A stretch of DNA of 16,175 nt from JBBAEV01 sp041655735 (GTDB lineage: Bacteria > Bacillota_I > Bacilli_A > RF39 > UBA660): the NCBI GenBank assembly GCA_041655735.1, contig JBBAEV010000021.1:1-16175 (forward strand), written 5' to 3'. Below the pieces are notes generated by a model, which made no database searches, was not told the DNA's origin, and worked only from the letters and a program-made list of their open reading frames with translations. Position 1 is the first letter of the stretch. Each line of letters opens with the position of its first letter. This document shows positions 1 to 8,892 of the stretch, in pieces. The translations under genes were made by a program, and so were the position numbers.

Positions 1-1982
<1,982 letters not shown>

Positions 1983-2150
1983 ACCATTATTTTTCCTAAT
2001 TTGATTGAGTTAAAATCTTAATAATCTTATTTTAAAAAAATAAGATTACCACATTATCAAGTTTTCAAAGAACTATTTCCTGAGAGAATAATCTCTCAAA
2101 ACTAAGCAAAATGTTTTAATAGCCATAAATATAATTTCTATTTCTCCATA
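1983..2150 (-). other. 16S-23S internal transcribed spacer, no tRNA
   Basis: This 168-base spacer carries no tRNA-Ile or tRNA-Ala gene. Two hairpins are visible: a 12-bp stem at 2022-2033/2037-2048 and a 7-bp stem at 2081-2087/2092-2098. On the minus strand it contains TTCTTTGAAAACTT (about 2059-2072), the box-A-like motif that is repeated in the 16S leader. Bases 2098-2114 and 2118-2125 are complementary to the leader (3789-3805 and 3774-3781). They would form the long stem that brackets 16S and is normally cut by RNase III. Confidence 0.85.
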
Positions 2151-3718
<1,568 letters not shown>

Positions 3719-3839
3719 AAATTGAATAATAATATTTTAAAATATTATTTTAAAGTTTGATTCAAAAAAAAACTGGCTATTTGAATTGACATTTTGCTCA
3801 GTTTTCAAAGATCATTTCATTCACATAAGTTGCGAATGC
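3719..3839 (-). other. rRNA operon leader with processing stem and box A
   Basis: The transcribed leader upstream of 16S contains ATCTTTGAAAACT (about 3800-3812, minus), a box-A-like antitermination motif that recurs in the spacer. Bases 3789-3805 pair over 17 positions (one G-U) with spacer bases 2098-2114, and 3774-3781 pair with 2118-2125, giving the 16S processing stem. A perfect 22-base palindrome lies at 3728-3749. Confidence 0.75.
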
Positions 3840-3845
3840 CTCTTA

Positions 3846-3874
3846 AATATACCAAATTCAGAAATGCGTGTCAA
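3846..3874 (-). promoter_or_regulatory. Strong rRNA operon promoter (sigma-A type)
   Basis: The minus strand has TTGACA (3869-3874), a 17-base spacer and TATATT (3846-3851), with TGG just before the -10. This is the expected strength for an rRNA promoter. The start of transcription should be near 3839. No second tandem promoter of similar quality is visible between here and 4045. Confidence 0.88.
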
Positions 3875-3956
3875 CTAATTTTTAAAAAAAATTGTAAAAT
3901 TTTCGAGAAATCGATTTTTTTTAAGTTTTTATTAACAAAAGGTGTAAAATTTCCCT

Positions 3957-3989
3957 AAAAAAATAACAATTTATTAAAATTGTTATTTT
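3957..3989 (-). terminator. Intrinsic terminator after the YgaC-like gene
   Basis: A 13-bp A/T-rich stem (3960-3972 with 3977-3989, 4-base loop) is followed on the minus strand by a run of seven T. It lies 57 bases past the stop at 4046 and separates that gene from the rRNA promoter. Confidence 0.8.
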
Positions 3990-4045
3990 ACAATTCTACG
4001 TAAATATTATATGTTGTTTTTATAAAATTATTACTATTTATATAT

Positions 4046-4585
4046 TTAAAACTTATTTACTAGTTTTTCTTTATATAAAGAATTATAATATTCAATAATA
4101 CCCCTTTTAAAAGGACCCTCTTTGTTTTTTAACATTTGAATTAATCTATCTAATTCAAAATGAACTATTTTATCAATGTCACTTGAATATTTTAATTTGT
4201 CTTTATGATATTTATATTCATTTCTATCTAATACTCGATAACTATAATCTGGAAACACTTTAAGATCTAAATCATAATCAATGTACTTAACAATACCATC
4301 ATCAATTAAAAATGGACTTGCAATATCGGCCTTGTAAAAAATACCTTCCTTTTTTAATTGTGCAGTAATATTATACCATTTATCTTTATAAAAATATCTA
4401 ATTGATGGTTCCTTGGTTCGCCATCTCCTTCCATTAGCGTTTATTACTAATGTTTTATCACTTCTAACTATTAATATATTGTCAATCACATCAAGCACAA
4501 TAGCCTCTTCCCAATTTCGATGAACTAAACCATCGTGTTTATAGCCCCGTATTATTAATTTCTGTCCAACTTTTATATTCTCCAT
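4046..4585 (-). CDS. ygaC: Nucleoside tri-/diphosphatase, YgaC/UPF0374 (DUF402) family
   Basis: The 179-residue product matches the whole length of the DUF402 family members YgaC (B. subtilis) and Ntdp (S. aureus). Those proteins are metal-dependent enzymes that remove phosphate from nucleoside tri- and diphosphates. The seen signatures are YKHDG (15-19) followed by HRNW, the REP-like TKEPSIRYF segment (58-66), SPFLIDDG (90-97), YIDYDLDLKVFPD (101-113) and the C-terminal GPFKRGIIEYY (157-167). There is no signal peptide or membrane segment, so it is cytoplasmic. The start is ATG with GGAAGG five bases upstream. It is a single-gene unit with its own terminator, and the next promoter downstream drives the rRNA operon. 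The family match is strong; the in vivo substrate is not known from sequence. Confidence 0.9.
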   Translation of the reverse strand: MENIKVGQKLIIRGYKHDGLVHRNWEEAIVLDVIDNILIVRSDKTLVINANGRRWRTKEPSIRYFYKDKWYNITAQLKKEGIFYKADIASPFLIDDGIVKYIDYDLDLKVFPDYSYRVLDRNEYKYHKDKLKYSSDIDKIVHFELDRLIQMLKNKEGPFKRGIIEYYNSLYKEKLVNKF

Positions 4586-4615
4586 AAATACCTTCCTTTT
4601 TATGTCTTTAAATTT

Positions 4616-4621
4616 ATTATA
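4616..4621 (-). promoter_or_regulatory. Probable -10 of the YgaC-like gene
   Basis: A perfect TATAAT lies 30 bases upstream of the start codon. The best -35 at 17 bases is only TTGTTT (4639-4644). The promoter region abuts the divergent sigma-G-like promoter, so the two units share the 4586-4708 gap. Confidence 0.5.
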
Positions 4622-4651
4622 ATGCCTTTTTCTAAAAAAAACAAAAAAACC

Positions 4652-4680
4652 GAATACTATTATTTACATTCGCCATAATA
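4652..4680 (+). promoter_or_regulatory. Candidate forespore (sigma-G-type) promoter
   Basis: GAATA (4652-4656), a 17-base spacer and CATAATA (4674-4680) match every specified position of the published B. subtilis sigma-G consensus (GHATR, 17-18, CATNNTA). Predicted transcription start is about 4687-4690, some 20 bases before the start codon of the coat-type pair. No good sigma-A promoter is visible for these genes. The genome is AT-rich, so chance matches are possible; the agreement with gene content raises confidence. Confidence 0.6.
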
Positions 4681-4708
4681 CTAATAAATAAAATTTAAGG
4701 AGGAGGAT

Positions 4709-4906
4709 ATGAACAAAGTCCCAAAAATGTTATCAACTAAAGATTTAGATTATATTTGTGATATGCTTAATTGGAATTTGACTAATGCCAAAAAAATTAA
4801 TCAATATTTAGAAGAAACTGAAGATGAAGAAATAAAAGAAAGTTTAGAAACGGTGATACAAATGTTTGAAGATCATTATAACTTTCTAGTAGGTCTATTA
4901 AAATAG
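4709..4906 (+). CDS. Small CotF-partner-like protein, probable spore coat component
   Basis: The 65-residue protein is acidic and predicted all-helical, with MLSTKDLDYICDMLNWN near its start and DHYNFLVGLLK at its end. The pattern (lead helix with D-L-x-Y, then W-N, a charged linker, then a second helix with H-Y) resembles the short proteins often encoded beside CotF-type coat genes in spore-forming Bacillota. There is no signal peptide. The start is chosen by AAGGAGGAGG just before ATG. It is the first gene of a two-gene unit: its stop TAG overlaps the ribosome-binding site of the next gene eight bases away, so they are translationally linked. Expression is probably forespore-specific, from the promoter at 4652-4680. 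Function beyond a coat association is not known; family assignment is from memory of pattern, not a search. Confidence 0.7.
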   Translation: MNKVPKMLSTKDLDYICDMLNWNLTNAKKINQYLEETEDEEIKESLETVIQMFEDHYNFLVGLLK

Positions 4907-4914
4907 GAGGAAAT

Positions 4915-5229
4915 ATGAACAATAATCAAGTAAAAAATGAACAAACCAAAGTGCCTCAAACAAAAGAAATGAATGACAAAGATAGATTAACAGATGTATT
5001 AACTACACTAAAAAATATAACTAATAATTATTCAACATTCTTAAATGAAGCCAGTAATGATCATTTGTACGAGGAATCAATAAGATTATTTAAAGACACC
5101 CAAGATTCACAAAGAGAAATATTTAATTTATTATTTAAAAAAGGATGGTATGTATTAGAAAGAGCCGATCAAACAAAAATAACTACTAAATATAATGAAT
5201 ATTCTGGTAAAACAAATGAATTACCATAA
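4915..5229 (+). CDS. CotF-type spore coat protein
   Basis: The 104-residue protein has a short polar N-terminus (1-20), then a CotF-like helical domain (about 20-95). Seen signatures are NDKDRLTDVLTTLKNIT (20-36), the mid-helix N-E-A-S (44-47), DTQDSQREIFNLLFKKGWY (62-80), where Q-R-E-I-F-N-L and the G-W-Y ending are the family hallmarks, and ERADQTKI. CotF-type proteins are found in the spore coat or as small spore-associated proteins; no enzymatic role is known. There is no signal peptide. The ribosome-binding site AGGAGG overlaps the upstream stop. A bidirectional hairpin ends the unit one base after the stop. Expected to be co-expressed with the 65-residue partner during sporulation. Confidence 0.82.
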   Translation: MNNNQVKNEQTKVPQTKEMNDKDRLTDVLTTLKNITNNYSTFLNEASNDHLYEESIRLFKDTQDSQREIFNLLFKKGWYVLERADQTKITTKYNEYSGKTNELP

Positions 5230-5252
5230 AAAAAGACACAACGTGTCTTTTT
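5230..5252. terminator. Bidirectional intrinsic terminator between convergent genes
   Basis: A 10-bp stem (5230-5239 with 5243-5252, 3-base loop) has A-runs on one side and T-runs on the other. It serves the coat pair (plus) and the S41 protease gene (minus). It overlaps the protease stop codon by two bases. Confidence 0.85.
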
Positions 5253-6453
5253 ATTTTGCGAGCACTTCAATAGCTTTCTGTAACTGATTATCATTTTTTT
5301 CATTCAAATCGTCATAATAACTATCATTTAATTTTACTTTTACAGTAGGCTCAATACCCTTGTCATTAATCCACTTTCCTGAAGGAGTAAGCCATTTTTC
5401 AACAGTAAGTTTAACCATTCCACCTGTTTCTAAGGTATAGGTTCTTTGAACTGTTCCCTTCCCATATGAATTAACTCCAATTATTTCACTACCATAAGAA
5501 TCTTTAAAAGCTCCGGCTAATATTTCAGATGCTGAAGCACTAAATTCATTTATCAATACCACAACATCATATTCTCTAGATTCTTTACTATATGATTTTA
5601 CTTTAATAGTCTCATCTTTTGTTTCTAATTGATATATTACTTTGTCCTCTGGTAAAAATAGTGATATTATTTGTGATACTCTATCTAGATAGCCCCCTGC
5701 ATTATTTCTAACATCAATTATTAAGCTATCAATACCTTTTTTTTCTAATGCTAATAACTCATCTTTGAATTGTATATATGAATTACTAGAAAATGTTTCA
5801 ATGCTTATATATCCTATTTTTTTATTATTTTTTTCATACATTTTACTAGAAATATAATCAACAGTAATAGCTTTACGAGTTATATTAAAAGTTTTTTCTT
5901 CATCCTTACGCTTTATTTTTATAAATACAGTTGTGCCTTCTTCACCTTTTATCATACTCGCAACTTCTTCCGTTGTTAAACCTTCAGCACTTTTGTTATC
6001 TACTGAAATTATTTTATCAAAGGGCATCAATCCAGCTTTTGCAGCAGGTGATCCATCAAATGGTTGACTAATAATTACATCCCCATCATTATCAATACTT
6101 ATAAGTGCACCTATGCCTTCATAATCACCATTCATTCTCTCATTAAAAGCTATCATTTCTGATTCGTCCATATACGTAGTATAAGGATCCTCTAATGCTT
6201 TAAGCATTCCATCAATAGCCCCATCAATAAGTTCTCCCTTATTTAAATCTTGATAATAATCTTCATTTAAACTTTCATATATTTCAATAAATTCTTGTAA
6301 TTTTTGATCATTAATATCCTTATATTTATATTCAATTTTATTACTCTGATAATACCCCACAAAAGCTCCCACTACTAAAAAAACAATACTTGATAATAAA
6401 GAGATTAATATTACTTCCCTACATCTAAAACCTCTTTTTATTTCTTTTTTCAT
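5251..6453 (-). CDS. S41 C-terminal processing protease (CtpA/CtpB family)
   Basis: The 400-residue protein has one N-terminal membrane segment (about 13-34) with the rest outside the membrane, an N-terminal helical region (45-105), a PDZ domain (about 110-190, with PAAKAGLMPFDKI), and the S41 catalytic core. The catalytic triad can be read by spacing against CtpB: Ser307 in FSASASE, Lys332 in GKGTVQ and Gln336. DVRNNAGG (247-254) is the usual substrate-side motif. It cleaves proteins near their C-termini. In Bacillus the paralogue CtpB cuts SpoIVFA in the intermembrane space during sporulation; a general CtpA role is equally possible here. Full length for the family, apart from no clear C-terminal peptidoglycan-binding domain. 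Start ATG with AGGTG five bases upstream. The tRNA-Glu terminator lies just upstream, so it is transcribed from its own promoter. Confidence 0.92.
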   Translation of the reverse strand: MKKEIKRGFRCREVILISLLSSIVFLVVGAFVGYYQSNKIEYKYKDINDQKLQEFIEIYESLNEDYYQDLNKGELIDGAIDGMLKALEDPYTTYMDESEMIAFNERMNGDYEGIGALISIDNDGDVIISQPFDGSPAAKAGLMPFDKIISVDNKSAEGLTTEEVASMIKGEEGTTVFIKIKRKDEEKTFNITRKAITVDYISSKMYEKNNKKIGYISIETFSSNSYIQFKDELLALEKKGIDSLIIDVRNNAGGYLDRVSQIISLFLPEDKVIYQLETKDETIKVKSYSKESREYDVVVLINEFSASASEILAGAFKDSYGSEIIGVNSYGKGTVQRTYTLETGGMVKLTVEKWLTPSGKWINDKGIEPTVKVKLNDSYYDDLNEKNDNQLQKAIEVLAK

Positions 6454-6469
6454 ATTATCACCTACTAAT

Positions 6470-6478
6470 ATAATATCA
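6470..6478 (-). promoter_or_regulatory. Probable extended -10 of the S41 protease gene
   Basis: TGATATTAT lies 17 bases upstream of the start codon. No convincing -35 is seen at 16-18 bases. Same TGN-TATWAT form as several other minus-strand genes here. Confidence 0.4.
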
Positions 6479-6506
6479 TAAAATTTTGTTTAAATGTATA
6501 AATAAC

Positions 6507-6532
6507 AAAAAAAACAATTATAAAAATTGTTT
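6507..6532 (-). terminator. Intrinsic terminator of tRNA-Glu
   Basis: An 8-bp stem (6512-6519 with 6525-6532, 5-base loop) is followed on the minus strand by eight T. It begins 12 bases past the CCA end of the tRNA and separates it from the protease gene. Confidence 0.8.
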
Positions 6533-6543
6533 GATTTATTATT

Positions 6544-6619
6544 TGGTGACCCGTATGGGATTTGAACCCATGAATGCATGCGTGAAAGGCATGTGTGTTA
6601 ACCACTTCACCAACGGGCC
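6544..6619 (-). tRNA. tRNA-Glu (anticodon UUC), CCA encoded
   Basis: The minus strand starts GGCCCGT and ends ACGGGTC-A-CCA, giving a 7-bp acceptor stem with one G-T. The anticodon loop is CTTTCAC with anticodon TTC on a GC-containing stem. The T arm has the GGTTCAAATCC loop. Length is 76 bases including the encoded CCA. The sequence closely follows the Bacillus tRNA-Glu. It stands alone with its own promoter and terminator. Confidence 0.97.
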
Positions 6620-6621
6620 AT

Positions 6622-6651
6622 AAAAAGTACCTATCAAAGATAGATACTTTT
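6622..6651 (-). terminator. 13-bp hairpin just upstream of tRNA-Glu
   Basis: Bases 6623-6635 pair with 6639-6651 over 13 positions (one G-T on the minus strand) around a 3-base loop, followed by a run of five T on the minus strand. It is well placed to terminate transcription from the gene ending at 6685. It lies downstream of the tRNA promoter and only a few bases before the tRNA, and the predicted tRNA start falls inside it, so tRNA transcripts would contain only part of the left arm. Confidence 0.6.
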
Positions 6652-6653
6652 AA

Positions 6654-6682
6654 AGTATAATTTATTAAATATTATATGTCAA
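6654..6682 (-). promoter_or_regulatory. tRNA-Glu promoter
   Basis: TTGACA (6677-6682), a 17-base spacer and TATACT (6654-6659) on the minus strand, close to the sigma-A consensus. The -35 starts two bases after the stop codon of the upstream gene. Transcription should begin near 6647. Confidence 0.85.
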
Positions 6683-6684
6683 TA

Positions 6685-7185
6685 TTAATAACCAAAATAC
6701 TGCTTTATTTTATTTATATCTTCAATGAATAATTCTATCTTTTTATTATGTACCCTAATTACTGTACTACCATTAATTACTTTTAGATTTTTAATATCAC
6801 TAGAATTATTTGATTTATCATCAATTATATTCTTATTAAAACCATTACCTAAATCTACTTTATAAACTGGTAAAGCATCCTCGCCACTAAGTTTATTGTT
6901 AATTATTAAATCAATATATTTTGCATCACTTTTTTCAAAATCGTAAAGCATCACATAATATTGTTTATCTCCTTGATTAAATAAATCTCCCGCAAGGATT
7001 TCTTCATATTGTATATTTATTTTTTCATTATCAATATTATTTGAATTATCATTATTAATAATTAATGATGTTATCATATAAACAATCATGAAAATGAGAA
7101 TTATAATTGATACTACTCTAGTAATGGTTTTTTTATCATAAGTATCACTAATCTCTATTTTATTTTTTTTCTTATTTTTTGCCAT
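6685..7185 (-). CDS. Membrane-anchored thioredoxin-like protein without CXXC (hypothetical)
   Basis: The 166-residue product has a Lys-rich cytoplasmic start, one membrane helix (about 22-43), an Asn/Asp-rich linker, and an outer domain (about 58-166). The order of the outer domain (strand YYVMLYDF, helix, strand LPVYKVDL, then LKVINGSTVIRVHNKK and a last helix) suggests a thioredoxin fold. The redox CXXC is absent: YDFEKSD stands there, and Ser-Thr replaces the usual Pro-Thr before the last strands, so a redox role is unlikely. I do not recognise a named family. The start is the ATG at 7183-7185, which has GGAGG eight bases upstream; an in-frame TTG five codons earlier overlaps that site and is unlikely. 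Transcribed alone from the promoter at 7205-7213. Confidence 0.75.
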   Translation of the reverse strand: MAKNKKKNKIEISDTYDKKTITRVVSIIILIFMIVYMITSLIINNDNSNNIDNEKINIQYEEILAGDLFNQGDKQYYVMLYDFEKSDAKYIDLIINNKLSGEDALPVYKVDLGNGFNKNIIDDKSNNSSDIKNLKVINGSTVIRVHNKKIELFIEDINKIKQYFGY

Positions 7186-7204
7186 ATTATCATCCTCCAA
7201 AAAA

Positions 7205-7213
7205 ATTATAACA
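7205..7213 (-). promoter_or_regulatory. Extended -10 promoter of the thioredoxin-like gene
   Basis: TGTTATAAT, a perfect extended -10, lies about 20 bases upstream of the ATG. The -35 position falls in the T-run of the preceding terminator and is poor. Confidence 0.6.
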
Positions 7214-7223
7214 TAATAAAAAA

Positions 7224-7249
7224 TAAAAAAAAAGACACCTAAGTGTCTT
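7224..7249 (-). terminator. Intrinsic terminator of the lipoprotein gene
   Basis: A 7-bp stem (7232-7238 with 7243-7249, 4-base loop) is followed on the minus strand by a long T-run. The stem overlaps the stop codon of the lipoprotein gene. Confidence 0.8.
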
Positions 7250-8249
7250 ATTTAACAACTGGAATTACTGATATCGAACGAGCCACATCAAGTAAATCTA
7301 TTTGTGATAATACATCTGATACTATATAATATTCAATTCCATTACTGTGCCAAGATATTGTACCTTCTGATATTGAACCTACTGTATCAGCTATTTGTAT
7401 TGGTTCCCCATATGTAGGCACAACTTCAAATTCATCACTAATTTCCACTGTTTCTTCTACTAGCAAAAATGGTGAGGTTCCATCAAAATTAAGCATTATT
7501 CTTTCCCCATTACTTTTTGTAATAGACTCATTATTGCTTAAATATGTTTCAGCCGGAATATACATTGGGTAAATTATTTCATCTATTGAAACAACCGGTT
7601 TAACAGCATCATCAACTATAGCTGTTTCCATATTTTTATCTAACGCAAAATAATCATTTTTAAAAGTAGCTTTCATATCTATATTAGTAAATTTCATTTT
7701 TATTTGTGGATTGTTATTTTCATCTACTACATGTATTTCCTTAAAATTTATTTTTTTATCAAGATATATCACTTGTTTTTTTAAATTTCTATTATGAGGA
7801 TAATTAACTGTTGTAGTAAATATATAGTATTTATCATCCTCTTTAAACTCTTTCCCTTCATCCTCTTTTATATCGTTTAAAATAGATTGAAATAAATATA
7901 CTTGTGAATTATTATATGGCCATTCACTTTGAAATTTAAATGTTTTATTCAGAGAAGGAGTTAAAACATAGACACCATCTTCATTTTTTAAAATTATTTG
8001 TTCATGATTATTAGAAGTATTTTTAAGACTAACTCTGAAGAAATCCTCCTCTTGATAGGATACTGTTACGTCATACTTATAAACATCTTCATTGTTATAT
8101 ATTTCCATTTTGCCTTCTAAATAATAACTGCCTGCTTTATTTATTTTATTACTTAAATCCTTTAAAACATCCTTCTCATCATATTTACCACATCCTACTA
8201 ATAGAAATAAAAACAAAAAGGAAACACCCAATAACATTATTTTTTTCAC
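7248..8249 (-). CDS. Lipoprotein with LolA-like domain, GerS-like
   Basis: The 333-residue protein starts with a lipoprotein signal (hydrophobic 4-19, LVGC lipobox, lipidated Cys20), so it is anchored on the outer face of the membrane. Residues 25-205 look like the LolA/GerS fold: YYLEGKMEIYNNED, then alternating strands ending in a DYFALD segment. Residues 220-333 form a second domain reminiscent of the DUF4367 group, with ISWHSNGIEYYIVSD. GerS of Clostridioides difficile, a LolA-like lipoprotein, is needed for spore germination through cortex hydrolysis; that role is an inference here. The start is GTG with GGGGTGG four bases upstream; ATG at codon 5 is the alternative but shortens the signal peptide. 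It is a single-gene unit ended by a hairpin on its stop codon. Confidence 0.75.
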   Translation of the reverse strand: MKKIMLLGVSFLFLFLLVGCGKYDEKDVLKDLSNKINKAGSYYLEGKMEIYNNEDVYKYDVTVSYQEEDFFRVSLKNTSNNHEQIILKNEDGVYVLTPSLNKTFKFQSEWPYNNSQVYLFQSILNDIKEDEGKEFKEDDKYYIFTTTVNYPHNRNLKKQVIYLDKKINFKEIHVVDENNNPQIKMKFTNIDMKATFKNDYFALDKNMETAIVDDAVKPVVSIDEIIYPMYIPAETYLSNNESITKSNGERIMLNFDGTSPFLLVEETVEISDEFEVVPTYGEPIQIADTVGSISEGTISWHSNGIEYYIVSDVLSQIDLLDVARSISVIPVVK

Positions 8250-8279
8250 TTTTCCACCCCATTATAATTTATTCAATAA

Positions 8280-8307
8280 ATTATATGGTTTATTTTTTTA
8301 ATTATTC
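8280..8307 (-). promoter_or_regulatory. Candidate sigma-E-type promoter of the lipoprotein gene
   Basis: The minus strand has GAATAAT (8301-8307), 13 bases, then CATATAAT (8280-8287). This differs from the sigma-E consensus (KMATAWW, CATACAHT) at one -10 base, with a spacer about one base short. A plain TATAAT at 8264-8269 is an alternative sigma-A -10 without a -35. Confidence 0.35.
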
Positions 8308-8309
8308 AT

Positions 8310-8339
8310 GAATACTTTTACTTTTTTTGTTTAATATTA
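8310..8339 (+). promoter_or_regulatory. Weak sigma-G-like candidate before the DUF378 gene
   Basis: GAATA (8310-8314), 18 bases, AATATTA (8333-8339): one base short of the sigma-G consensus (A for C at the first -10 base). In such AT-rich DNA this could be chance. No better promoter is visible for this gene. Confidence 0.22.
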
Positions 8340-8369
8340 ATAATAAGAAAACAAGAAGGAGGATTTTAT

Positions 8370-8576
8370 ATGGAATCACTTCAAAAAGTAGCGTTATTTA
8401 TCACAATAATAGGCGCATTAAATTGGGGATTAATAGGAATATTTGATTTTGATTTAGTAGCTTATATATTTGGTGGAGATGAATCATTTTTAGCCAGATT
8501 AATATATTCAATTGTAGGAATAGCCGGAATCATTAATATTGGTATATTATTCAATCATATCAAACCAGAACACTAA
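8370..8576 (+). CDS. Small DUF378 membrane protein (YuzA-like)
   Basis: The 68-residue protein has two membrane helices (about 5-28 and 41-63) with GALNWGLIGIF (16-26), the hallmark of DUF378, and an aspartate-containing FDFDLVAYIFG loop. The second helix is glycine-rich (IVGIAGIINIGILF). The family is widespread in Bacillota and has no known function; B. subtilis YuzA belongs to it. Full length for the family. The ribosome-binding site AAGGAGG is nine bases before ATG. It is divergent from the lipoprotein gene and shares a 120-base gap with it. No strong terminator follows. Confidence 0.9.
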   Translation: MESLQKVALFITIIGALNWGLIGIFDFDLVAYIFGGDESFLARLIYSIVGIAGIINIGILFNHIKPEH

Positions 8577-8784
8577 AAAAATATCAAAACGAAAATACTT
8601 ATTTTATAGTAATAGATCATATTTAAAAGATATAAATTAAAAAAATAATATTAAAATCAATTATTTTGATAAACTCAAAAACGACTTACTCTTATTGTAA
8701 TAATCGATTTTTTAATTTTTATTATTTTTATATTAACTAAGAACCTATATTAATTAAGTAATTTTAAAAAATTATTTTTACAAT
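8577..8784. other. AT-rich intergenic stretch with no recognised feature
   Basis: No reading frame with a ribosome-binding site, no tRNA and no strong terminator is visible. A weak inverted repeat near 8645-8672 could loosely end the DUF378 transcript. The base composition rises sharply in GC only after about 8788, where the hairpin cluster begins. Confidence 0.6.
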
Positions 8785-8863
8785 AAAACAATCGCCCGGG
8801 AATAAATCGCCCGAGCGATTCTCTTTAGCACCAAAGGCGCTTTTCAAAATCCAAAGAATTTTG
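8785..8863 (-). terminator. Three-hairpin 3' region of the pilin-like gene, last one terminator-like
   Basis: Reading the minus strand after the stop at 8893, there are three hairpins: 8858-8863/8845-8850 (6 bp), 8836-8841/8827-8832 (6 bp, one G-U) and 8810-8820/8790-8800 (11 bp, GC-rich, one G-U). The last is followed by TGTTTTATTG. The mismatched positions pair as G-U only on the minus strand, which supports an RNA role for the pilin-like transcript. GC content is much higher than in the surrounding intergenic DNA. Confidence 0.65.
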
Positions 8864-8892
8864 CATTTTAACTTACTTATCTTATTTTTATA

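Noticed and set aside
1983..2150. tRNA genes in the 16S-23S spacer
   Set aside because: No cloverleaf or CCA-ended acceptor stem is present; the hairpins are simple stems.
3957..4045. Second tandem rRNA promoter
   Set aside because: TTTACA-like hexamers occur in the AT-rich stretch but none has a good -10 at 16-18 bases.
8577..8892. CRISPR array or insertion-sequence end, suggested by the repeated ATCGCCCG
   Set aside because: The two copies are the arms of one hairpin, inverted with a short direct-repeat look; no spacers, transposase or target duplication is seen.
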